The notes below the pieces were generated by a model that worked only from the letters and a program-made list of their open reading frames with translations, did not search any database and was not told the DNA's origin. Positions 23,036-30,587 of a stretch of DNA of 64,000 nt are shown here, piece by piece. Within the stretch, counting starts at the first letter, position 1. Every line of letters begins with the position of its first letter. The translations under genes were made by a program, and so were the position numbers. The stretch is from the NCBI RefSeq assembly GCF_013201545.1, contig NZ_CP053746.1, forward strand, positions 2,755,001-2,819,000, in the 5' to 3' direction. Origin of the DNA: Pseudomonas graminis. Lineage in GTDB: Bacteria; Pseudomonadota; Gammaproteobacteria; Pseudomonadales; Pseudomonadaceae.

Positions 23036-24340
23036 GTGAAACCGGTCAAAGTAGGCATCTGTGGGCTGGGTACTGTCGGTGGCGGTACCTTCAATGTGCT
23101 AAAGCGTAACGCCGAGGAAATTGCCCGCCGTGCCGGGCGTGGAATCGAAGTGGCGCAAATTGCCATGCGTACACCAAACCCCAATTGCCAGATTACCGGT
23201 ACCCCGACCACGACCGACGTATTCGACGTGGCGAGCAACCCTGAAATCGACATCGTCATCGAGCTGATCGGCGGCTATACCATCGCCCGCGAACTGGTGC
23301 TCAAAGCCATCGAAAACGGCAAGCATGTGGTCACCGCCAACAAGGCGCTGATCGCCGTGCACGGCAACGAGATTTTCGCCAAGGCCCGGGAGAAGGGCGT
23401 CATCGTGGCTTTCGAAGCGGCGGTGGCAGGCGGTATTCCGGTGATCAAGGCCATTCGTGAAGGCCTGTCTGCCAACCGCATCAACTGGGTCGCCGGCATC
23501 ATCAACGGCACCGGCAACTTCATCCTCACCGAGATGCGCGAAAAAGGCCGCACCTTCCCGGACGTCCTCGCTGAAGCGCAGGCGCTGGGCTATGCAGAAG
23601 CCGATCCGACCTTCGACGTCGAAGGCATCGACGCGGCGCATAAGCTGACGATTCTGGCGTCCATCGCCTTTGGCATCCCGCTGCAGTTCGACAAGGCCTA
23701 CACCGAAGGCATCACCAGGCTGACCACCGCCGACGTCAATTACGCCGAAGCGCTGGGCTACCGGATCAAACACCTGGGCGTCGCCCGCAGCACGCCGAGC
23801 GGTATCGAGCTGCGGGTGCACCCGACCCTGATCCCGGCGGATCGCCTGATCGCCAACGTCAACGGTGTGATGAACGCCGTGATGGTCAACGGCGACGCGG
23901 CCGGCTCGACATTGTTCTACGGCGCAGGTGCCGGCATGGAGCCCACCGCTTCGTCCGTCGTGGCCGATCTGGTCGACGTGGTCCGTGCCCTGACCACCGA
24001 CCCTGAAAATCGCGTCCCGCATCTGGCCTTTCAGCCCGATTCGCTGTCGGCCCACCCGATCCTGCCGATCGACGCGTGCGAAAGCGCCTACTACCTGCGC
24101 ATTCAGGCCAAGGATCATCCCGGCGTGCTGGCGCAGGTGGCGAGTATCCTGTCCGAGCGTGGCATCAACATCGAATCGATCATGCAGAAAGAAGTCGAAG
24201 AACATGACGGCCTGGTGCCGATGATTCTGCTGACCCACCGCGTGGTCGAGAAACGCATGAACGATGCGATCGAAGCGTTGGAGGCGCTCGAAGATGTCGC
24301 CGGTCCGGTTGTGCGCATCCGCGTCGAGCATCTGAACTGA
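23036..24340 (+). CDS. hom: Homoserine dehydrogenase
   Basis: 434-residue NAD(P)-dependent enzyme reducing aspartate semialdehyde to homoserine on the path to threonine and methionine. It shows the nucleotide-binding GICGLGTVGGG, the catalytic region INGTGNFILTEM and AEADPTFDVEGIDAAHKL, and a C-terminal ACT domain (AKDHPGVLAQVASILSERGI) for allosteric control by amino acids. The start is GTG 23036, directly after a GGGGAG site; an in-frame ATG at 22982 would add 18 residues translated from a hairpin-forming leader. It precedes thrC, forming the threonine branch pair. Confidence 0.97.
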   Translation: MKPVKVGICGLGTVGGGTFNVLKRNAEEIARRAGRGIEVAQIAMRTPNPNCQITGTPTTTDVFDVASNPEIDIVIELIGGYTIARELVLKAIENGKHVVTANKALIAVHGNEIFAKAREKGVIVAFEAAVAGGIPVIKAIREGLSANRINWVAGIINGTGNFILTEMREKGRTFPDVLAEAQALGYAEADPTFDVEGIDAAHKLTILASIAFGIPLQFDKAYTEGITRLTTADVNYAEALGYRIKHLGVARSTPSGIELRVHPTLIPADRLIANVNGVMNAVMVNGDAAGSTLFYGAGAGMEPTASSVVADLVDVVRALTTDPENRVPHLAFQPDSLSAHPILPIDACESAYYLRIQAKDHPGVLAQVASILSERGINIESIMQKEVEEHDGLVPMILLTHRVVEKRMNDAIEALEALEDVAGPVVRIRVEHLN

Positions 24341-24349
24341 GACGAGCCG

Positions 24350-24486
24350 CAAGCGTTAAGCGGCAAGCTGCACTTAACAGCAAACTTATATCGCGATGAG
24401 CCTCGAGCCCCGGGCTGTAGGTCAAACACAAAGCGTTTTGACTTGCAGCTCGCCTCTCGGAGCTTGCCGCCCAAACCGAAGGTTTG
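24350..24486. repeat. Hairpin-forming repeat-like element between hom and thrC
   Basis: The 150-base gap carries gcggcaagct (24360-24369) facing agcttgccgc (24461-24470), plus internal half-copies such as cttgcagctcg. This pattern resembles the genus-typical GCAAGCTGCAAGC intergenic elements. Just before thrC, a six-base stem caaacc/ggtttg with a GAA triloop (24472-24486) contains the only Shine-Dalgarno-like bases (GAAGG) for the ATG at 24491. Confidence 0.55.
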
Positions 24487-24490
24487 AACA

Positions 24491-25900
24491 ATGCGCTATA
24501 TCAGTACCCGCGGCCAGGCACCGGCCCTGAATTTCGAAGACGTGCTGCTGACCGGTCTGGCAAGCGATGGCGGTCTGTATGTGCCGGAAAACCTGCCGCG
24601 CTTTACTCAGGAAGAGATCGCGTCCTGGGCCGGACTGCCTTATCACGAGCTGGCTTTTCGCGTGATGCGTCCGTTCGTGACGGGCAGCATCCCCGACGCG
24701 GATTTCAAAAAGATTCTCGAAGAAACCTACGGCGTTTTCTCCCACACTGCGGTGGCGCCGCTGCGCCAGCTGAACGGCAACGAGTGGGTATTGGAGCTGT
24801 TTCACGGCCCGACCCTGGCGTTCAAGGATTTCGCCCTGCAACTGCTGGGTCGTCTGCTGGATTACGTGCTCGAAAAGCGCGGCGAACGCGTGGTCATCAT
24901 CGGCGCCACCTCGGGTGACACTGGCTCGGCCGCCATCGAAGGCTGCCGTCGTTGCGATAACGTCGACATCTTCATCCTGCACCCGAACAACCGCGTGTCC
25001 GATGTTCAGCGCCGCCAGATGACCACCATCTTCGGTGAGAACATCCATAACATCGCGATCGAAGGCAACTTCGACGACTGCCAGGAAATGGTCAAGAACA
25101 GCTTCGCTGATCAGGGCTTCCTCAAGGGCACGCGTCTGGTGGCGGTGAACTCGATCAACTGGGCGCGGATCATGGCCCAGATCGTCTACTACTTCCACGC
25201 GGCCCTGCAGCTGGGTGGTCCGGCGCGTTCGGTGGCGTTCTCCGTGCCGACCGGCAACTTCGGCGACATCTTCGCCGGTTACCTGGCCCGCAACATGGGC
25301 TTGCCGATCAGCCAACTAGTGGTTGCCACCAACCGCAACGACATCCTGCATCGCTTCATGAGCGGCAATCAGTACGTCAAGGAAACCCTGCACGCCACGC
25401 TGTCGCCGTCGATGGACATCATGGTGTCGTCCAACTTCGAGCGTCTGCTGTTCGACATGCATGGTCGCAACGGCGGCGCGATTGCCGAGCTCATGGCCAA
25501 CTTCAGGCAGGGCGGCGGTTTCAGCGTCGAGGAAGAGCGGTGGACCGAGACCCGCAAGCTGTTTGATTCCCTGGCGGTCAGTGACGAAGACACCTGCAAA
25601 ACCATCGCTGAAGTGTTCGCCAGCACCGGCGAGTTGCTGGATCCGCACACCGCGATCGGCGTAAAAGCCGCGCGGGACTGCCGCCGCAGTCTGGACACGC
25701 CGATGGTGATTCTGGGCACAGCGCATCCGGTCAAGTTCCCGGACGCCGTGCTAAAAGCCGGTGTAGGAAAAGCGCTCGAGCTGCCTGCACATTTGTCTGA
25801 TTTGTTTGAGCGAGACGAACGCTGCACTGTCCTGCCAAATGATCTCAAGGCCGTACAGGCCTTTGTCAGCCAGCACGGTAATCGTGGCAAACCTCTCTGA
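24491..25900 (+). CDS. thrC: Threonine synthase
   Basis: 469-residue PLP enzyme converting O-phosphohomoserine to threonine. The PLP lysine lies in HGPTLAFKDFALQ, the phosphate-binding loop in GATSGDTGSAAIEG, and the N-terminus MRYISTRGQAPALNFEDVLL is typical of the long gammaproteobacterial class. The C-terminal GTAHPVKFPDAV block is conserved. It is probably cotranscribed with hom, although the 150-base gap contains a hairpin element. Confidence 0.97.
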   Translation: MRYISTRGQAPALNFEDVLLTGLASDGGLYVPENLPRFTQEEIASWAGLPYHELAFRVMRPFVTGSIPDADFKKILEETYGVFSHTAVAPLRQLNGNEWVLELFHGPTLAFKDFALQLLGRLLDYVLEKRGERVVIIGATSGDTGSAAIEGCRRCDNVDIFILHPNNRVSDVQRRQMTTIFGENIHNIAIEGNFDDCQEMVKNSFADQGFLKGTRLVAVNSINWARIMAQIVYYFHAALQLGGPARSVAFSVPTGNFGDIFAGYLARNMGLPISQLVVATNRNDILHRFMSGNQYVKETLHATLSPSMDIMVSSNFERLLFDMHGRNGGAIAELMANFRQGGGFSVEEERWTETRKLFDSLAVSDEDTCKTIAEVFASTGELLDPHTAIGVKAARDCRRSLDTPMVILGTAHPVKFPDAVLKAGVGKALELPAHLSDLFERDERCTVLPNDLKAVQAFVSQHGNRGKPL

Positions 25901-25921
25901 CGGTATCGTCGTGTAACAACT

Positions 25922-25952
25922 AAGGCCCGCCTCGCAGCGGGCCTTGTTTTTT
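25922..25952 (+). terminator. Rho-independent terminator of thrC
   Basis: Nine-base perfect stem aaggcccgc/gcgggcctt (25922-25930, 25937-25945), six-base loop, then GTTTTTT. It starts 21 bases after the thrC stop. Confidence 0.92.
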
Positions 25953-25996
25953 CTGCGTGCCACACTTCCGAAGAATTTTAATTCTCGGATAAGCCT

Positions 25997-28204
25997 GTGG
26001 TTGTTAAACATTTTTACTCAACGGTATTCAACGGCCGTCACCTTGATTTCGGACCGGCGCTGTGGGCGGTGCTCCTGCTTGTGTGTCTCTACAGCCGCGT
26101 CGGCCATACCTCTGAAAACCTGCCTTTCGCTTTGGGCGCGCCATTCCTTGCGCAACAGCCGTTGGCGCTTGATGACGCGGACCGCCAATGGCTGGACGCA
26201 CGAAAAGTGCTTCGGGTCGGTATTTCCGTCGCCGATCACGAGCCCGTCGACATCACCGCCGACCGTAATCGGTATCAGGGCATCAGTGCGGATTACCTCA
26301 GCGTGGTCACTGCCCGGTTGGGGATTCCCACCCATGTGCAAGGGTTTGCCAAGCGTGCACACGCGGTGGACGCGTTGCTGGCCGGAGAAATCGACGTGCT
26401 GACCAGCGCCAGCGGGTTCGAGCGAAACACAGCCGGGCTGGCGTTCACGCCTGAATACGTGCCGGACCGTGCGGTGGTGGTCGGACGCGGCAACGACATT
26501 GGCCTCAAGCCATCGCTCGAGAACAAGCGCGTGCTATTGCTGGATGGCTATGCCGATGCTGCAGTGGTGCAGCGAACCTACCCCAAAAGCGAGATCGTGC
26601 TTGCCCCCACGCTTTACAGCGCCATGGAGGCACTGGCTCACGAGGATGCCGACGCACTGATCGCGAATGAGCTGATGGTCCAGTCCTACAGCGTGTTGCG
26701 GCCCTATCTTGGGTTACAGATCAAGTTCGACAGTCTGTTGCCGCCCGTGGGATTTTCCTTCGCATTTCGTGAACAGGAGCCAAAGCTGCTGCAGCTTTTT
26801 GGCCTTGCCCTGGCGGACATGGATGAATCACTGAACCGTGAAATCCACGGGCGATGGACCGTTGGCCTCGGCGCAGATCCGGATCATCGGCAAGTCAGTT
26901 TCAGCGCCGGCGAACAGCTATGGATTCGCAAGCATCCGCGGGTCATCGTGGCGTCAACCCAGCACCCTCCGTATGTCTACAAAGACGCTCGAGGGCGATG
27001 GGTGGGGTTGAACGTCGATCTGCTGTCGCGCATTTCGCGTCTGACCGGACTGCAGTTCGTGTACGAGGACGCGGCTTCCACCCATGCGCTGCTGGAGACA
27101 TTGGCAGACGGCGGTGCACACATGAACACCACGCTGGCCGAAAACCCGGCGCGCAAGAAGCTGCTGGATTTCACCTATGCCTTCGGCGGCAACAGCTGGG
27201 TATTTCTGTTGCGCGCCGACAGCGACGCGTCCCTGCAATTGTCGGACATGGCCGGCAAGGTGCTGGCACTTCCTGCGCAGCATGCGTTGCTGGAGTTCAT
27301 CCAGAAGCGCTATCCCGACATCCGCTTGCGGCTTGTGCCCACTTATGCTGAGGCGCGACAGTTGGTCGAGGAGGGCGAGGCGGACGCAACGCTGCAGAAC
27401 GAGGCGGGTGCATGGATCTCTCCTGGCGAACTGAAAGTGGGGCGCAGCGTCGAAGGCCTGTGGTCGCCGGACAGATTTTCCGTGGTCAAGACCCATCCCG
27501 AATTGCTCAGCATTCTGAACAAGGCGCTGGAAGAATTTCCTGTGGCTGAAATGCGTGCGATCCGCCTCAAATGGCTTGGCGCGGGCGCCGTTCCACCCTC
27601 GGTCTGGAATCGTATACCGGCGTGGATTTACTGGGTCATGAGCGTTTCGCTGCTGCTGGGCATTGTGTCTCTGGCCTGGAGCAGCCGTCTGAAATTTCAA
27701 ATTCACCAACGCCAGCGCGCGGAAGAACAGCTGGGTGATCAGTTGGCCTTCAAACGCACGCTGCTCAACAGCATCCCGAACCCGATTTACGTACGTGATC
27801 TTCAGGGGCGGCTGATTGCCTGCAATCGCAGTTATGAGGAAAGCTTTGGCATCGGTTACGAGCAACTGCAGGGACGGCGCCTGATCGATGTCGATCTCGT
27901 TCCTGGCGACCTCGCCGAGCAAATGCACGCTGATTACATGAAGCTGCTGGACACGCAGCAGCCCGCATTTACCGAGCGCACCCTTACGCTTGCCGGGCGA
28001 CAGATCCATGCCTGGCAATGGGCGGTGCCCTACCACCGCGGCGACGGTCAGTTGCATGGTTTGCTCGGCGGCTGGATCGACATCAGCGAGCGCAAGCGCC
28101 TTGAGTCTGAGTTGCGTGACGCGCGCACGGCAGCGGAGGAGGCGGCAGGGCAGTTGCGCGCGCTGCTCGACGGCATAGGGCAGGCAAAGGCTCCGGAGGA
28201 GTGA
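25997..28204 (+). CDS. BvgS-like sensor protein: two solute-binding domains, TM and PAS, no kinase
   Basis: 735 residues from a GTG start. An N-terminal hydrophobic segment (about 22-40) is followed by two SBP_bac_3 periplasmic domains (about 70-295, starting LRVGISVADHEP; about 312-525, starting PRVIVASTQHPPYVYKD). A membrane segment follows at about 540-560, then a PAS domain (about 588-698, LLNSIPNPIYVRDLQGRL to GGWIDISERKRLE) and a short helix. This is the exact front half of BvgS/EvgS-type hybrid kinases, but translation stops after the helix, where HisKA, HATPase and receiver domains would normally follow. No kinase remnant was found in the next 650 bases. It could be a naturally kinase-less sensor, a decoy subunit, or a decayed gene; the open frame itself looks intact. 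Confidence 0.85.
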   Translation: MVVKHFYSTVFNGRHLDFGPALWAVLLLVCLYSRVGHTSENLPFALGAPFLAQQPLALDDADRQWLDARKVLRVGISVADHEPVDITADRNRYQGISADYLSVVTARLGIPTHVQGFAKRAHAVDALLAGEIDVLTSASGFERNTAGLAFTPEYVPDRAVVVGRGNDIGLKPSLENKRVLLLDGYADAAVVQRTYPKSEIVLAPTLYSAMEALAHEDADALIANELMVQSYSVLRPYLGLQIKFDSLLPPVGFSFAFREQEPKLLQLFGLALADMDESLNREIHGRWTVGLGADPDHRQVSFSAGEQLWIRKHPRVIVASTQHPPYVYKDARGRWVGLNVDLLSRISRLTGLQFVYEDAASTHALLETLADGGAHMNTTLAENPARKKLLDFTYAFGGNSWVFLLRADSDASLQLSDMAGKVLALPAQHALLEFIQKRYPDIRLRLVPTYAEARQLVEEGEADATLQNEAGAWISPGELKVGRSVEGLWSPDRFSVVKTHPELLSILNKALEEFPVAEMRAIRLKWLGAGAVPPSVWNRIPAWIYWVMSVSLLLGIVSLAWSSRLKFQIHQRQRAEEQLGDQLAFKRTLLNSIPNPIYVRDLQGRLIACNRSYEESFGIGYEQLQGRRLIDVDLVPGDLAEQMHADYMKLLDTQQPAFTERTLTLAGRQIHAWQWAVPYHRGDGQLHGLLGGWIDISERKRLESELRDARTAAEEAAGQLRALLDGIGQAKAPEE

Positions 28205-28357
28205 ATTCCGCCTGTCACAATCGGCAGGCATGCTCGGGGATCAGACTGCCGGAATCAGGTGCGCTTGAGTTCGCGCATTCCGGCTCTCGAACTTTTCACT
28301 GCTGCCAATGGTCATTGGTTAGCACCTTTGCATTCAAACTGTTGAGTGGTGATCCGG

Positions 28358-28654
28358 ATGGAAAATATCAGCTTGCTACTGAGCGAAGCGCTGTCCCCTT
28401 ATCAGGTGAATATTGGCCCTGCCGGTATCCTGGGCGAGCGCCTGGTGACGCTGAAAAATCCAGCGGGTGCGATGGTAATCGAACGTGTTTTCTCTGCATC
28501 GCAATTGGGCGACAAGCGTCAGCTGACGGACGTGGTAGATGGTCTGCACCGTGACTTGATGGTGGCAGAAGGGCGCATCGAGCCTTGCGTAATCGCCGCC
28601 TTGCGCAATGTTTCGCAGTCCGCCGCTTATGCTGCAGCTCGACCTTTTGTCTGA
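28358..28654 (+). CDS. DUF3509 family protein
   Basis: 98-residue protein of a Pseudomonas-centred family of unknown function; the N-terminus ENISLLLSEALSPYQVNIGP and VIERVFSASQLGDKRQLTDVV match the family as remembered. No signal peptide, membrane segment or catalytic motif is seen. ATG 28358 is preferred over a GTG 12 bases upstream because the family starts here and a GGTGATCCGG sequence precedes it. It stands alone between the sensor gene and a terminator. Confidence 0.78.
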   Translation: MENISLLLSEALSPYQVNIGPAGILGERLVTLKNPAGAMVIERVFSASQLGDKRQLTDVVDGLHRDLMVAEGRIEPCVIAALRNVSQSAAYAAARPFV

Positions 28655-28767
28655 GCTGCGGGGAACCTTCTCAATTCAGTAGGCTCCTATCAGTTACGGT
28701 AGGCGCAGGCATTGTGCTCCGGTGTTCATGCTGCCTGCCGTGCCGGTCCAAGATGGACCGCGGTTGA

Positions 28768-28803
28768 CCCCGAGCAGTCTCCCCGCTGCTCGGGGTTTCT
28801 TTT
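28768..28803 (+). terminator. Rho-independent terminator after DUF3509 gene
   Basis: Ten-base perfect stem ccccgagcag/ctgctcgggg (28768-28777, 28786-28795), then TTTCTTTT. It is 113 bases after the DUF3509 stop, so either that mRNA has a long 3' end or a small RNA ends here. Confidence 0.88.
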
Positions 28804-28847
28804 GTCTGAAATTCGGCTTTTCGCGCCAGACAGCGGTTTACCCCGCG

Positions 28848-29726
28848 TCAATTCGGCGGCTCCTCGAAGAACGTCTGGGCGTCGCGAAGATACTCCTCCT
28901 TCTTGACCATCCACTCCGCATAAAACCCGATCAGTCGCGTCACTCGCAGCACGCGCATTTCCCGGTTGATGATGTCCATCGCCGCGCGTCCCTTGTCTGT
29001 TTTTGAACAGGCAATGTGAGCGAACTGGTATTTGGGCACGCCCTTGACCGGCAGAAACTCCAGGTCCTCCAGGGGGATGCCTTGTTGCTGGGCGTGAAAG
29101 CGCGCCTCCGGCCAGTAACTGATGATCGCCTGAAAGCGATCCAGTCGTTCCATCTCCAGCATGCTGCCGACCGCCGCGTTGCCGTAGTGCAGGATCAGTC
29201 GATTGGGGTGAGTGGTCTCGCGCAGCACTTTGTCGATGACCGGGCCGTAACTGCGTCCACCGACGATGCCGACATCGACGCTGTCGCTGGCCAGCAAGGC
29301 GGCAAGGTCCAGACGCCCGTCGGCATCCATGAACGCCGCGAAGAATGCCTGACGCCTGCGTTCGATGGTCACGCCATTACTGGGCGTGGCGTACGCAGGG
29401 ATGGAAAACAGAATGGTTTTGTCCCGCTCCGGCGTCCATAGCAGGGTGGGGTCGCAGGCGAACACATCGGGGTCATTGAGCATCTGCGTTCCGCGCGCGC
29501 GGTTGACGTGCATGATCTGATGATCGTATTCCGGCATCCGTGCCGTCAGCTCGGGCATCAGCTTGTCGATGGCCCCCTGGCCCGCGAGTGGGCCGGAAAA
29601 TATGGTCAGGGGCGGGAAATCGCGCAGCAGCCAGATCAGCGTTTCACGCGCCGACGCGGTAGCGGGCAGGCAGGCGAACAGCGCGACGATCAGCAAGGCG
29701 CGCATTCGGGAACCGGTGTCATGCAT
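28848..29726 (-). CDS. Periplasmic solute-binding-like protein (TIGR02285-type)
   Basis: 292-residue exported protein with signal peptide MRALLIVALFACLPATASA near the N-terminus and a type II periplasmic binding fold of the SBP_bac_3 class. The sequence ETLIWLLRDFPPLTIFSGP and the later FLPVKGVPKYQFAHIACSK fit the family annotated as TIGR02285, whose ligand is unknown. No permease or ATPase gene is adjacent, so it is not part of a visible ABC importer; such orphans may act as extracytoplasmic receptors. The start is uncertain: ATG 29726 follows GAGGG at 11 bases, while ATG 29705 would begin directly at the signal peptide. Confidence 0.75.
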   Translation of the reverse strand: MHDTGSRMRALLIVALFACLPATASARETLIWLLRDFPPLTIFSGPLAGQGAIDKLMPELTARMPEYDHQIMHVNRARGTQMLNDPDVFACDPTLLWTPERDKTILFSIPAYATPSNGVTIERRRQAFFAAFMDADGRLDLAALLASDSVDVGIVGGRSYGPVIDKVLRETTHPNRLILHYGNAAVGSMLEMERLDRFQAIISYWPEARFHAQQQGIPLEDLEFLPVKGVPKYQFAHIACSKTDKGRAAMDIINREMRVLRVTRLIGFYAEWMVKKEEYLRDAQTFFEEPPN

Positions 29727-29943
29727 GGAACCGTTGACCCTCATCGACAGCGTCTCGCAGCAAGGAATCGGTGATGTGCTTCATTTATTTAACACATGTC
29801 GTACGGGCTTGAGTAACCCCTCGCGAATGTTGTGCCCCATCCCCCATTCGAAGGGCGACCCGCATCGCTCATCGAGTTCGGTCGTTCAACGGGGCTGCAT
29901 CGGGTAGACTTGCCGCCTTTCCCGTCTCTCTAGAAGCCCGTTC

Positions 29944-30486
29944 ATGGCCCAGCCGTCCACGACCTACAAGTTCGAACTCAATCTCACCGACCTTGATCGC
30001 GGTGTCTATGAAACCGTCAAGCAGACCATCGCCCGTCATCCTTCGGAAACCGAAGAGCGCATGACCGTGCGCCTGCTGGCCTACGCCTTCTGGTACAACG
30101 AGCACCTGTCGTTCGGCCGGGGTCTGTCCGACGTCGACGAACCTGCCTTGTGGGAAAAGAGTCTGGACGATCGCGTTCTGCACTGGATCGAAGTGGGCCA
30201 GCCTGATGCCGACCGCCTGACCTGGTGCTCGCGCCGCACCGAACGCACCAGCCTGCTGGCCTACGGCAGTCTGCGGGTGTGGGAAGGCAAGGTCATCCCG
30301 GCGATCAAGACACTGAAGAACGTCAACATCGCGTCGGTCCCCCAAGAAGCGCTGGAAGTCCTGTCCAAAGACATGCCTCGGGTGATCAAGTGGGACGTGA
30401 TGATCAGCGAAGGCACGATCTTCGTCACCGATGATCGCGGCCAGCACGAAGTGCAATTGCAGTGGCTGGCAGGCGAGCGGGGCTGA
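29944..30486 (+). CDS. yaeQ: YaeQ family protein
   Basis: 180-residue cytoplasmic protein of the YaeQ family. Family blocks: TYKFELNLTDLDRGVYE, ARHPSETEERMTVRLLAYAF, and the C-terminal DVMISEGTIFVTDD. The structure of YaeQ resembles PD-(D/E)XK nucleases, but catalytic residues are not confidently conserved across the family and the role is unknown. It sits 101 bases upstream of recJ on the same strand. Confidence 0.92.
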   Translation: MAQPSTTYKFELNLTDLDRGVYETVKQTIARHPSETEERMTVRLLAYAFWYNEHLSFGRGLSDVDEPALWEKSLDDRVLHWIEVGQPDADRLTWCSRRTERTSLLAYGSLRVWEGKVIPAIKTLKNVNIASVPQEALEVLSKDMPRVIKWDVMISEGTIFVTDDRGQHEVQLQWLAGERG

Positions 30487-30587
30487 TTCACGCCTGCACC
30501 GCGACGGCCTCGCAATGCTGTTGCCAAGGCATCGCGACGGCATCGCTACCTCCTGCCAGTCCCAACGAGAATCCCAGCGGAACCTGA

